NCBI RefSeq assembly: GCF_002483235.1
Contig: NZ_DLHN01000017.1
Coordinates: forward strand, 239 to 64,238
Source of the DNA: Pedobacter glucosidilyticus
GTDB taxonomy: Bacteria > Bacteroidota > Bacteroidia > Sphingobacteriales > Sphingobacteriaceae
Length of the DNA: 64,000 bases
Direction: 5' to 3'
Below, piece by piece: positions 8,753 to 17,525 of this stretch (position 1 is the first letter of the stretch; the number at the start of each line of letters is the position of its first letter). The translations under genes and the position numbers were made by a program. A model generated the notes under the pieces. The model made no database searches, had not been told where the DNA came from, and saw only the letters and a list, made by a program, of their open reading frames with translations.

Positions 8753-10195
8753 ATGAAGATTCTACTAACAGGTGCTAATGGCTATATCGGAACCAGATTA
8801 TTACCTGTCTTACTAGAAAACAAACATGAAATAGTTTGTCTGGTAAGAGATAAAAGACGTTTTCAACGAGATAACAATTGGGAAAATCAGGTAGAGATTA
8901 TTACGGGAGATTTACTTAGGGAAGAGTCTTTACAAGAAATCCCGAAGGATATAGATGCAGCTTATTATTTGGTACACTCTATGAGCAGTACAGATTTCAG
9001 CGATTTAGAAAAACTCTCCGCACATCATTTCATCAAAGCTTTAGAAAAAACAAATTGTAAGCAGGTTATTTACCTTACCGGGATTGTTAATGATGATAAC
9101 TTATCGGTACATTTAAAATCAAGGTTAGGCGTAGAAGATATTCTCAAATCTTCAAAAATTGCACATACATGTTTAAGAGCCGCCATAATTATTGGCTCTG
9201 GTAGTGCATCTTTTGAAATCATAAGAGATTTAACCGAGAAACTTCCAATCATGATTGCCCCTAAATGGTTAAAAACACGTTGCCAACCCATTGCTATCAG
9301 AGATGTTTTAGCCTATTTACATGGCGTATTAGGCAATAACAAAGCTTTTAACAAAACTTTAGATATTGGAGGTCCTGATATACTTACCTATAAACAAATG
9401 CTATTGCTTTATGCTAAAGAAAGACATATTAAACGATGGATTTTTACTATTCCCGTACTTACCCCGAGATTATCATCCTATTGGTTAAATTTAGTTACCT
9501 CTGTAAATTATAGTATTGCTAGTAGTTTGGTAGAAAGTATGCGTAATGAGGTGGTTTGTAAAGACGAAGAGATTAAAAAAATTGTTCCGCATGAGTGTGT
9601 AAGCTACCAAACAGCTTTAAAATTGGCCTTTGAAAAAATAGAGCAAAACTCTATAGTATCTAGCTGGCGTGATGCTTTAAACCGTGGCTTTTTAGAAACC
9701 AGTTTTATGGACCAAGTTAAAGTACCACAAAATGGAACGCTAGCGTACAAAGTTAAAATTGATTTTAAAAGAGATAAACATGAGGTTTTACAAAATATTT
9801 GGGCTATTGGTGGTAAAAGGGGCTGGTATTATTTAGACTGGCTTTGGAATTTAAGAGGGATTATAGACAAACTAGCCGGTGGTGTAGGTACCAGAAGAGG
9901 AAGAAGAAGTAATATAAACGTAAAAGCAGGCGATGCCTTAGACTTTTGGAGGGTAATTTTAGCTGATAAAAAAAATAGCAGGCTGTTGCTATATGCGGAG
10001 ATGCGTTTACCGGGCGAGGCATGGTTGGAATTTAAAATTATTGATAGACCAAGTGGAAGCATCTTAAGCCAAGTGGCAACCTTCAGACCTAGAGGGCTAT
10101 GGGGACGTATTTATTGGTGGATGTTATGGCCTTTTCATTATTTTATCTTTAATGGGATGGCACTTAACTTGGTGAATTACAAAGAAAATGTTTAA
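8753..10195 (+). CDS. SDR-family NAD(P)-dependent oxidoreductase with C-terminal DUF2867
   Basis: The N-terminal half (about residues 1-290) is an extended/atypical short-chain dehydrogenase starting ILLTGANGYIGTRLL, the Rossmann dinucleotide-binding motif. The C-terminal part (about 320-480) matches the DUF2867 lipid-binding-like domain, with phrases such as WAIGGKRGWYY, PGEAWLEF and GLWGRIYWW. The substrate is unknown. Members of this two-domain family recur beside photolyases and TIGR01777 proteins in light-induced gene sets of other bacteria. Here the same neighbours follow within 3 kb on the same strand. The length of 480 residues is normal for the family. Confidence 0.85.
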   Translation: MKILLTGANGYIGTRLLPVLLENKHEIVCLVRDKRRFQRDNNWENQVEIITGDLLREESLQEIPKDIDAAYYLVHSMSSTDFSDLEKLSAHHFIKALEKTNCKQVIYLTGIVNDDNLSVHLKSRLGVEDILKSSKIAHTCLRAAIIIGSGSASFEIIRDLTEKLPIMIAPKWLKTRCQPIAIRDVLAYLHGVLGNNKAFNKTLDIGGPDILTYKQMLLLYAKERHIKRWIFTIPVLTPRLSSYWLNLVTSVNYSIASSLVESMRNEVVCKDEEIKKIVPHECVSYQTALKLAFEKIEQNSIVSSWRDALNRGFLETSFMDQVKVPQNGTLAYKVKIDFKRDKHEVLQNIWAIGGKRGWYYLDWLWNLRGIIDKLAGGVGTRRGRRSNINVKAGDALDFWRVILADKKNSRLLLYAEMRLPGEAWLEFKIIDRPSGSILSQVATFRPRGLWGRIYWWMLWPFHYFIFNGMALNLVNYKENV

Positions 10196-10267
10196 CCGTT
10201 TTTTGATATTACTATTTCTTTGTAAGGAAAATTTTACTAAATTTAGTTAACCCATAAAACTAGATTT

Positions 10268-10693
10268 ATGAAACCTGTAAGTAAAATCCTTAAACAAAAA
10301 ACCAATCATCTTATTAAACTCAGTCCTGATGCTACAGTTTTTGAAGCTCTACAGCTGATGATGGACCATAATATTAGTGCTGTTTTAATAGGCCAAGACC
10401 AACTTGAAGGAATTTTTACTGAAAGAGATTATGCCCGTAAAGTGGTACTACAAGGTAAATCATCCAAAGAAGTTAAGCTTAAAGAAGTGATGACTGCAAA
10501 TTTAGTTACCATTTCTCCGCAAGATAGTGTTGAGTACTGCATGCAAATGATGACAGACAGACATATACGCCATTTACCCGTTTTAGAATTTGGAAATTTG
10601 GTGGGCATGGTTTCTATAGGTGATGTTGTAAAATTTGTTATAGAAGACCAAAAACAAACCATTCAGGATTTAGAAAGCTATATCAAAAGCTAA
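10268..10693 (+). CDS. Two-CBS-domain protein
   Basis: The 141 residues hold a tandem pair of CBS domains, about residues 10-65 and 75-132. Typical motifs are LMMDHNISAVLI, GIFTERDYARKV, MTDRHIRHLPVLEFGNLVG and SIGDVVKFV. Stand-alone CBS pairs bind adenine nucleotides and act as energy or ligand sensors. No partner domain is fused here, so the target is unknown. The gene lies between two SDR-type oxidoreductases on the same strand. Confidence 0.88.
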   Translation: MKPVSKILKQKTNHLIKLSPDATVFEALQLMMDHNISAVLIGQDQLEGIFTERDYARKVVLQGKSSKEVKLKEVMTANLVTISPQDSVEYCMQMMTDRHIRHLPVLEFGNLVGMVSIGDVVKFVIEDQKQTIQDLESYIKS

Positions 10694-10759
10694 ATTATCA
10701 ATAACTAAAATGTAGTCTGTTAAAAACTAAAATCTGGTATTTTGGTTATTAAAACAGCT

Positions 10760-11665
10760 ATGGCAAAAAAAATTCTGATTACTGGCGGCACAGGTTCTGT
10801 TGGTAAAACCTTAACACAATTATTACTCAGCAAAGGACATGAAGTCTGTCACCTTTCCAGAAGTAAAGGCAAAAACCCTAGTGTTAAAACTTTTATCTGG
10901 GATGTAGAAAATCAAGTTATTGATGAAACCTGCATTGATGGTGTAGATACCATTATCCACTTGGCTGGTGCTGGTATTGCAGATAGCCGCTGGACAGCAA
11001 AAAGAAAAGAGTTATTGATAAAAAGCCGTACAGAATCTATAAAGCTTATTTATCGGTTATTAGATAAAAAACCACATCAAGTTAAAGAAATTATTTCCGC
11101 CTCGGCTTCTGGCTATTATAGTAACCGTGGCGATGAAATTTTAACAGAAACATCAAAACCTTTAGATGATTTTTTAAGTACTTGCTGTATTTTATGGGAA
11201 CAAGCTGTAGATTTAGGTAAAAAATACAATTTACGTATCGTAAAATTTAGAACAGGTGTTGTGTTAGATAAAGATTCTGGTGCGCTAGAAAAATTAGCAC
11301 AGCCTATAAGATTTGGCGTAGGCTCTCCGCTTGGTAATGGCAAACAATGGATTTCTTGGCTACATTTAGAAGATGTTGTAAATATGTATGATTTCGCCAT
11401 AGAAAATGAGCAATTAGAAGGTGTTTTTAACATGAGTTCGCCATTACCTGTCACCAATGCAGAATTAACAAAAGCTGTTGCTCAACAATTTAAAAGACCT
11501 ATCTGGCTCCCTAACGTTCCTGCTTTTATTTTAAAGCTTTTATTTGGTGAGATGAGCTTAGTAGTACTAGGAAGTACCCGCATGGATGTAAAAAAAATAC
11601 AAGATGCCGGCTTCAAATTTAAATTCCCTGATATCAAATCTGCATTAAAAAATATTTATGAGTAA
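10760..11665 (+). CDS. TIGR01777-family oxidoreductase (nucleoside-diphosphate-sugar epimerase-like)
   Basis: The protein begins MAKKILITGGTGSVGKTL, with the Rossmann GGTGSVG motif at the N-terminus. It carries signatures of the TIGR01777/YfcH family: DTIIHLAGAGIADSRWTAKRK, SASASGYY and the C-terminal DUF1731 region GEMSLVVLGSTRMDVKKI. The frame is open from a TTG at 10742, but the ATG at 10760 gives the family-standard N-terminus and is preferred. The substrate is unknown. The last bases overlap the photolyase start by 8 bases, showing translational coupling to a light-dependent repair enzyme. Confidence 0.88.
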   Translation: MAKKILITGGTGSVGKTLTQLLLSKGHEVCHLSRSKGKNPSVKTFIWDVENQVIDETCIDGVDTIIHLAGAGIADSRWTAKRKELLIKSRTESIKLIYRLLDKKPHQVKEIISASASGYYSNRGDEILTETSKPLDDFLSTCCILWEQAVDLGKKYNLRIVKFRTGVVLDKDSGALEKLAQPIRFGVGSPLGNGKQWISWLHLEDVVNMYDFAIENEQLEGVFNMSSPLPVTNAELTKAVAQQFKRPIWLPNVPAFILKLLFGEMSLVVLGSTRMDVKKIQDAGFKFKFPDIKSALKNIYE

Positions 11666-12971
11666 TTCTAAAATCAGTATCCTTTGGTTTAGAAGAGATC
11701 TTAGGCTAAATGATAACGCTGCCTTGTATCATGCTTTAAAAAGTAATCATCAGGTTTTACCCCTATTTATTTTTGATGAAAATATACTTACAAAATTGGA
11801 AGATAAAGATGATGGCAGGGTAACTTTTATCCATCAGGAGATCATGAAAATAAGGGAACAACTTCATAGTTTAGGTAGTTCAATCATCATCAAATACGGT
11901 AAACCTTTAGCTATTTGGTCGTCCTTATTAAAAGAATATGATGTTGCTGAGGTTTATACCAATCATGATTATGAGCCTTATGCTAAAGAAAGAGATAAAA
12001 GTTTAAATCAGTTATTTCAAGAAAAGCAGATTTTATTTAAAACTTTTAAAGACCAAGCTATCTTTGAAAAAGATGAAGTTGTTAAGGATGATGGCTCTCC
12101 TTATGTAGTTTTTACGCCTTACAAAAGGAAATGGTTAGCTCAGTTAAATCCCTATCACTACAAATCTTATCCAACAGAAAAATACTTCCAGCATTTTTAC
12201 CAAACTAAACCATTTGCAGCTATAAATTTGGCAGATATGGGTTTTGAACCTAGTAAATTAAAATTTCCTGAAATATCTTATTTAGGTATTTTAAAAGGAT
12301 ATGGAGAAAATAGGGACTACCCTGCTAAAAATGCTACTTCTCGTATCAGTTTACATCTTAGATTCGGGACTATCAGTATACGCGAATTGGTAAAAAATGC
12401 TTTGGATTATAAAAGTGAAGCTTGGTTAAATGAATTGATTTGGAGGGATTTTTATTTTGCTATTATATGGCATTTCCCACATTCTGCAACACAAGCTTTT
12501 AGGCCCGAGTATGACCAAATAGCATGGCGTAAAGATGAAGAAGCTTTTAAAGCATGGTGCGAAGGAAAAACAGGTTACCCCATTGTAGATGCTGGTATGC
12601 GAGAACTTAACGAGACTGGTTTTATGCACAATCGTATCAGGATGGTTGTGGCAAGCTTCTTAACCAAGCACTTACTGTTAGACTGGCGCTTGGGAGAGCG
12701 TTATTTTGCCAGAAAACTTCTTGATTTTGAGCTTTCCAGTAATGTAGGAGGTTGGCAATGGGCGGCAGGTTCTGGTGTTGATGCAGCACCTTATTTTAGA
12801 ATTTTTAACCCTTATGAGCAACAAAAAAAATTTGATAAAGAACTAGCTTACGTAAAAAAATGGGTTCCTGAATTTTCAGATCCGTTTAAATATCCTAAAG
12901 CTATTGTTGACCATAAATTTGCCAGAGAAAGATGCTTAAAGGTTTATCAGGAAGGATTAGCTAAGCGTTAG
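11658..12971 (+). CDS. phr: Class I deoxyribodipyrimidine photolyase
   Basis: This is a blue-light, FAD-dependent repair enzyme for cyclobutane pyrimidine dimers. The 437-residue protein starts ISILWFRRDLRLNDNAAL, the antenna-binding alpha/beta domain (about residues 1-130). It continues with the FAD-binding helical domain, containing WLNELIWRDFYF, TGYPIVDAGMREL, MHNRIRMVVASFL and the FAD-contacting GGWQWAAGSGVDAAPYFRIF. These are the standard class I photolyase motifs. It overlaps the TIGR01777 gene by 8 bases. A 6-4 or cryptochrome specificity is less likely from the class I motifs but cannot be fully excluded by reading. Confidence 0.92.
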   Translation: MSNSKISILWFRRDLRLNDNAALYHALKSNHQVLPLFIFDENILTKLEDKDDGRVTFIHQEIMKIREQLHSLGSSIIIKYGKPLAIWSSLLKEYDVAEVYTNHDYEPYAKERDKSLNQLFQEKQILFKTFKDQAIFEKDEVVKDDGSPYVVFTPYKRKWLAQLNPYHYKSYPTEKYFQHFYQTKPFAAINLADMGFEPSKLKFPEISYLGILKGYGENRDYPAKNATSRISLHLRFGTISIRELVKNALDYKSEAWLNELIWRDFYFAIIWHFPHSATQAFRPEYDQIAWRKDEEAFKAWCEGKTGYPIVDAGMRELNETGFMHNRIRMVVASFLTKHLLLDWRLGERYFARKLLDFELSSNVGGWQWAAGSGVDAAPYFRIFNPYEQQKKFDKELAYVKKWVPEFSDPFKYPKAIVDHKFARERCLKVYQEGLAKR

Positions 12972-12974
12972 CTA

Positions 12975-13979
12975 CTAGGTTGAAGCTCTTTTAATTAGGA
13001 CAGATGGTAAAATAATTTTTTCATCATTTAATTCAACCATATTCCTATTCAGAGCATCCAATATGGCTTGTGCTGCTGCTTTACCAATTTCATAAGCCGG
13101 CTGCGAAACTGTAGTTAAAGGTGGGCTCAACAATGCTGCCGCAGGCATATTAGAAAATGTAACCACTTTAACATCACCAGGAATAGATAAGCCTAAATCT
13201 CTACAAACGGTATAGGTTGTAATGGCTAATCTTTCTACACAAGTAAATATAGCATCGGGTCTGTTTGGAGAGGACAACAACTTTTTAATAAGATTATAAT
13301 TCTCATCATCATTGGTGGTACAACTTAAAACTCTTTTTTGCTCGCCCGTATATTTATAATCTTCTAAAGCTTTTAAACAACCTTGCATTCTTTTTTGGTC
13401 TACTGATATATTGAGTGATAAGGATATGTAGGCGATTCTCTGTGCTCCTCTCTCAATAAGATGTTCTGTTGCTTTATAGGCGCTTTCTATATCATTGGTA
13501 ATTACTTTTACTGTATTCAGTTTATTAGAAACCCTGTCAAAAAATACAATTGGAATTTTTTTCTCCTTTAATGCTCTTAAATGAGAAATATCATGGGTTT
13601 CTGTGGCCATACAAATTAATACGCCATCTACCCTTCCTTCTAGCTTATTTACAATATTGACTTCTTTTTGCTGATCTTCATGACTTAGATAAATAAGCAA
13701 CTGATAACCTGCTGTTTGCATGATAGACTCTATACCATCTATTGCTAATGCAAAAAAGTTATTGGATAATTCGGGTATGATAACAGCAATAGTCTTGGTC
13801 TTTTGACTACGGAGACTCATTGCATGAGGGTTGGGCTGGTAATTTAACTTTTCGGCCAGGTACTTTACCTTCTGTTTAGTTTCCTCACTAATTTCATGAC
13901 TATTACTTAAAGCCCTAGAAACCGTGGAAACAGAAAGGTTTAATTCTTTAGCTAGTTGCTTCAGGTTAACTTTACTCAT
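12975..13979 (-). CDS. LacI-family transcriptional regulator
   Basis: The 334 residues have an N-terminal LacI helix-turn-helix (VNLKQLAKELNLSVSTVSRAL, residues 4-24) and the hinge region PNPHAMSLRS. A periplasmic-binding-protein-like sensor domain follows, with TKTIAVIIPELSNNFFA and AIFTCVERLAITTY. LacI regulators beside SusCD genes usually respond to a sugar or its phosphate. The gene follows the SusC-SusD operon on the same strand but is separated from it by a terminator at about 14.06 kb, so it probably has its own promoter. It converges with the photolyase gene, with 3 bases between the two stops. Confidence 0.9.
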   Translation of the reverse strand: MSKVNLKQLAKELNLSVSTVSRALSNSHEISEETKQKVKYLAEKLNYQPNPHAMSLRSQKTKTIAVIIPELSNNFFALAIDGIESIMQTAGYQLLIYLSHEDQQKEVNIVNKLEGRVDGVLICMATETHDISHLRALKEKKIPIVFFDRVSNKLNTVKVITNDIESAYKATEHLIERGAQRIAYISLSLNISVDQKRMQGCLKALEDYKYTGEQKRVLSCTTNDDENYNLIKKLLSSPNRPDAIFTCVERLAITTYTVCRDLGLSIPGDVKVVTFSNMPAAALLSPPLTTVSQPAYEIGKAAAQAILDALNRNMVELNDEKIILPSVLIKRAST

Positions 13980-14045
13980 ATAACTTCTCTTTTACCAAGA
14001 TAAGAATAAGTTAAGAAATGTAGCAATGGCTACTGCATGTTTAAA

Positions 14046-14080
14046 TAAAAACGGGCAAGTTTGTAAGCTTACCCGTTTTA
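14046..14080 (-). terminator. Terminator of the susCD-type operon
   Basis: The arms AAAACGGGCAAG and CTTACCCGTTTT form a stem with one wobble pair. The T-rich side follows the stem on the minus strand. It lies 25 bases after the stop of the last gene of the operon. Confidence 0.75.
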
Positions 14081-14104
14081 AAATTGGTTTAATAATATTT
14101 CTCC

Positions 14105-15223
14105 TTATATAGGATCACTTAAAATAGTGCCATCGTTATTGATGTAAACGCTGTTTAAAAATAAAATTGAAGGATTAGTATCAGCAGCCACTTTACCAGG
14201 GAATTGAATTTGAAATTCTCTTACCACAGGATCTTCAAAATCAGGAAATCTTGTTTTTGCCTCTGCTAACCAATTCTTTATACCATCACTTCTAAACCAT
14301 TCTACACCCTCAACGTGTGCAATAAACACATTTTCAGCATTTATGGAGAAGGTTATATTTTTTGCTACACCATCAGCAAATAGAAATCTTGGATCTCTTC
14401 CTGATTGGGCAGTTAGACCAGGTCCTGTTAGTGCATAAGGTGCTGGAAATGTACCAACTGTAAAAGTACCTGTACCAGTTGCTGGTGTATATGTTTCAAA
14501 TCTTATTTGATAATTATTTTGGGTAGCTGGATTATTTCTAGGCCAAATCTCCCATCTAATTTCTCTGATATAAGCTCTTTCTGGATTCCTTGAAGGTTGA
14601 TTAAAAAGTAACCTAACAGTGAAAGGAGCACCTGTTTTAAAAAATGTTTTGTATCCTATCTTTGTTCTAACTGAAAAAGGAATTTTTAGCTCTGCCAGAT
14701 TTAATAATCTACGAATATTAGCATCTGTATTACTATTGTTATTTCTATTTGATGCTAGCTCAATAGAACTATTTTGACGATTATTAGAATTAAATAAGAC
14801 AGGAGTAGTCCCTCCTCTAACATTAGACTGTGACCATCCATTTCCTATAAATGTATATGGGCTTTGAAAATGATCAAAGAAATATCTGGTAACATTCATT
14901 GTAGTTGTTCTGGTAGAAGTGTTCTTACCTTTTTTAGCAGTGGCTGTAACCTGATACTGTCCTACTTGAGTAGGAGCAACCCAAACATTTTCGAATAAAT
15001 TCTGAGTTCTAAACCCTTCGAATCTACCGCCGTTTGCTGACCATTCGTAAGACATTCCTTCTTTCTCACCCTCAGTACTAGCCCACATTAATACCTTCTC
15101 ACCAAAATAGTATTCGTCTCCGGCTTTATTTAGTGAGACCATTTCTACTTCATCATCTTTCTTGCAGGAGGTAATTATTAAACCTAATACAAGAACATAA
15201 AATATATTTTTTGCTACTCTCAT
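14105..15223 (-). CDS. Lipoprotein with PKD-like domain, probable surface ligand-binding protein
   Basis: The 372-residue protein has a lipoprotein signal (LVLGLIITSC, lipobox Cys20, then KKDDE). An Ig/PKD-like fold follows (about residues 35-110; YFGEKVLMWAST, YEWSANGG, GQYQVTATAKKGKN). The C-terminal half is beta-rich, with many aromatic residues, and resembles a jelly-roll carbohydrate-binding or laminin-like module, but I do not recognise a named family there. It is the last gene of the SusC-SusD-fasciclin operon, the position often held by SusE/F-like glycan-binding proteins. A role in surface binding of the transported ligand is inferred from position and lipidation. Confidence 0.6.
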   Translation of the reverse strand: MRVAKNIFYVLVLGLIITSCKKDDEVEMVSLNKAGDEYYFGEKVLMWASTEGEKEGMSYEWSANGGRFEGFRTQNLFENVWVAPTQVGQYQVTATAKKGKNTSTRTTTMNVTRYFFDHFQSPYTFIGNGWSQSNVRGGTTPVLFNSNNRQNSSIELASNRNNNSNTDANIRRLLNLAELKIPFSVRTKIGYKTFFKTGAPFTVRLLFNQPSRNPERAYIREIRWEIWPRNNPATQNNYQIRFETYTPATGTGTFTVGTFPAPYALTGPGLTAQSGRDPRFLFADGVAKNITFSINAENVFIAHVEGVEWFRSDGIKNWLAEAKTRFPDFEDPVVREFQIQFPGKVAADTNPSILFLNSVYINNDGTILSDPI

Positions 15224-15233
15224 TGTTTTAAAA

Positions 15234-15935
15234 TTATGGATTGTTAATAATAGCCTGCCTTGTAGGTTGAGTTAAAAACCTATTCATTACGTGAACTACA
15301 CCATTTGTTGCATAAAGATTTGGAGTACGTGGTGTTAAACCAGAAACAGGACTATTTAAATAATCATTGATTCTTAAATTACCATCTCTGTCGTTTGTCA
15401 TATACATCCTTACTTTAGCTGAATCATTCGTAGCATTGAAGGCAAAAGACTCAAACCAGCGTGGTGTTGATCCCAATACCGGGTAATCTACTCTACCTTT
15501 AATTACATGATATCTTAAAAGCCTAGCAATTTCTTCTCTACTATAATCAGCCCAGGATGACCCTCTAACTAATAAATTAAATGTAGGACTGCTGGGGTCT
15601 GTATCTATAACTCTATTAATGCTAAAATAGCTATTACCATCTTCTATATTAATGGTAGCATTATTGTGCAATAAGAAAAATGTATTACCCTCAGACATAT
15701 AAAGCTGCTTCACATCACTAAAAGCTGGATCTTGATCTACATAAGCTAAAGCTTCTATCAATCCAGAAAACAAATCTGGTCTGGATTGGATAAATTCCAT
15801 AGTTGTCATATTCAATTTATCATTATAAAATGATGTTGTATACTTTTTAGACTTCTGTAAAGGGAGTTTTTCACAAGCTGTCAAAACAGTAACTAAACAA
15901 GCTACTCCAATAACAAATATTCTTTTTAAATTCAT
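15234..15935 (-). CDS. Fasciclin (FAS1)-domain lipoprotein
   Basis: The 233 residues start with a lipoprotein signal (VIGVACLVTVLTAC, lipobox Cys21). A FAS1-like domain of about 180 residues follows. It shows the features MEFIQSRPDLFSGLIEAL, NTFFLLHNNATIN, REEIARLLRYHVIKGRVDYP and the closing YATNGVVHVMNRFL, which matches the family's typical H-box end. FAS1 domains mediate adhesion or polymer contact at the cell surface. It lies between the susD-like gene and the PKD-type lipoprotein gene, separated by 10-20 bases, so it belongs to the same transcript. No enzymatic role is suggested by the sequence. Confidence 0.82.
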   Translation of the reverse strand: MNLKRIFVIGVACLVTVLTACEKLPLQKSKKYTTSFYNDKLNMTTMEFIQSRPDLFSGLIEALAYVDQDPAFSDVKQLYMSEGNTFFLLHNNATINIEDGNSYFSINRVIDTDPSSPTFNLLVRGSSWADYSREEIARLLRYHVIKGRVDYPVLGSTPRWFESFAFNATNDSAKVRMYMTNDRDGNLRINDYLNSPVSGLTPRTPNLYATNGVVHVMNRFLTQPTRQAIINNP

Positions 15936-15954
15936 CTTAATTAAATTAAAATTA

Positions 15955-17514
15955 TTATTCTGAATAAGGAGGATTTTGTTTACCTCTCAACAAAGGATTA
16001 GCGTTGATAACAGCTGAATTAATAGGATATAATATACGTCCCATTGCTTCATTTGAATTATAAACTACAGATCCGGCTCTACTTGATAATACAGGATTCA
16101 TGATTTCTCTTAGATATTCATATCCATTTAGTGAGTAATCATAAATATTACCTATTCTACAGAGATCAAACCATCTCTTGCCTTCTCCTAATAATTCAAG
16201 CTGTCTTTCTTCCAGAACTGTTCTCTGAATTGCAATACCTATTTGGTCAGAAGTACCAGAATAATCGGATAATCTCGCCTGAATAGTGTAACCTACACGA
16301 TTTCTTACTGCGTTAACAATGTCTAGAGCTTGTTGATGGCTACCTGTACGAGCCAAAGCTTCTGCTCTAAGAAGCATAACATCTGCATATCTATAAATTG
16401 GTAATTTAACATTACATTGGTCATTACCTATATATGTAAACCTATTAGTAACTGGATCTACAGCCATGAACTTCCCAAATTTCTCAACAGTTGTTTCGTA
16501 AATTGCTAAAGTTGGGTATAAAACAGTATCAACCGAGTTCCATAATCTAGAATCTAACTTTCTATTTGTAACTGGATCCACTCTGTTATAATATTTACCT
16601 ATTACGTTGCCTCCAAATGTATATTGACTGGTGTTAGAACCTGAGCCAAACTTCTGGCATACACCTATACCTTCATTACCAAATTCTACAGCGTCCCAAT
16701 ATAAATTGAAGATAGTCTCTGTAGATGCTTCTGGATTTAGAAAAATATTCTTCCAACCAGCTCCGTTTGTAACCCAAGAATACCCTGAAATGTTGTTCGA
16801 TGCGCTAATTGCTTCATTGTATTCTTGAAACCACATGTGGACATCAGTTTTAAGTGCATATACCGCAGGTCTCTGAATATAGAATTTAATAGCAGTATTT
16901 CCTCCAATATTTGCAATTGCGCCGTCTAAATCAGAAAGAATTTGAGCCTTCACTTCCGCCACTGTTGCTCTAGGGAAGTTTATTTGCTCCGTTACTGATT
17001 CAATTGGAGTATCCACAATTGGAACACCTCCCCAAACTCTTAAAGCATAAAAGTACAACATTGCTCTTATCGCATAAGCTTGACCTAGCTTATCACGATA
17101 TAAAACTTCACCTGCTGCCACATTGCTTTCAATCATTGGAGGTAACCTATTAATCGCTGTATTACAAAGAGAGATTGTTCTATATAAATTTGTCCAATCT
17201 GTAATGCTATTTAAATCATTATCATTACCTGCTAAAACATTATTCAATAATTTAGTTTGTGCGGTACCAGTACCAGCTCTTGTAACGTTATCAGATCTCA
17301 CTTCTCCCCAATCAAACCAATTGGTACGTAGAGTTGTTTGAAGAGAATTATAAACTCCTGCCATGAAGGCTTCAACATCCTTTTGATTCCTCCAAAAATT
17401 ATCAGGTGCTACTGTTTCAAGCGGATCTCTTTCAAGAAAGCTACAACCTGAACCACTTACCAATAAGAATATTGTAGCACTTATTGTAAAGAATATATTT
17501 TTTATCTTTTTCAT
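15955..17514 (-). CDS. SusD/RagB-family outer-membrane lipoprotein
   Basis: This is the lid lipoprotein of a SusCD nutrient importer. The 519-residue protein has a lipoprotein signal ending SGSGC followed by SFLERDPLE, the usual N-terminal phrase of SusD proteins. It continues with FWRNQKDVEAFMAGVYNSL, a TPR-like helical stretch (YAIRAMLYFYALRVWGGVPI) and a C-terminal RagB/SusD region (IYRYADVMLLRAEALART, ERQLELLGEGKRWFDL). The substrate cannot be read from the sequence. It starts 11 bases after the SusC stop on the same strand, as expected for the pair. Confidence 0.95.
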   Translation of the reverse strand: MKKIKNIFFTISATIFLLVSGSGCSFLERDPLETVAPDNFWRNQKDVEAFMAGVYNSLQTTLRTNWFDWGEVRSDNVTRAGTGTAQTKLLNNVLAGNDNDLNSITDWTNLYRTISLCNTAINRLPPMIESNVAAGEVLYRDKLGQAYAIRAMLYFYALRVWGGVPIVDTPIESVTEQINFPRATVAEVKAQILSDLDGAIANIGGNTAIKFYIQRPAVYALKTDVHMWFQEYNEAISASNNISGYSWVTNGAGWKNIFLNPEASTETIFNLYWDAVEFGNEGIGVCQKFGSGSNTSQYTFGGNVIGKYYNRVDPVTNRKLDSRLWNSVDTVLYPTLAIYETTVEKFGKFMAVDPVTNRFTYIGNDQCNVKLPIYRYADVMLLRAEALARTGSHQQALDIVNAVRNRVGYTIQARLSDYSGTSDQIGIAIQRTVLEERQLELLGEGKRWFDLCRIGNIYDYSLNGYEYLREIMNPVLSSRAGSVVYNSNEAMGRILYPINSAVINANPLLRGKQNPPYSE

Positions 17515-17525
17515 ATTATTAATAT

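Noticed and set aside
10742..10759. TTG start for the TIGR01777 gene
   Set aside because: The ATG at 10760 gives the family-standard N-terminus directly before the Rossmann motif; the extra six residues add nothing.
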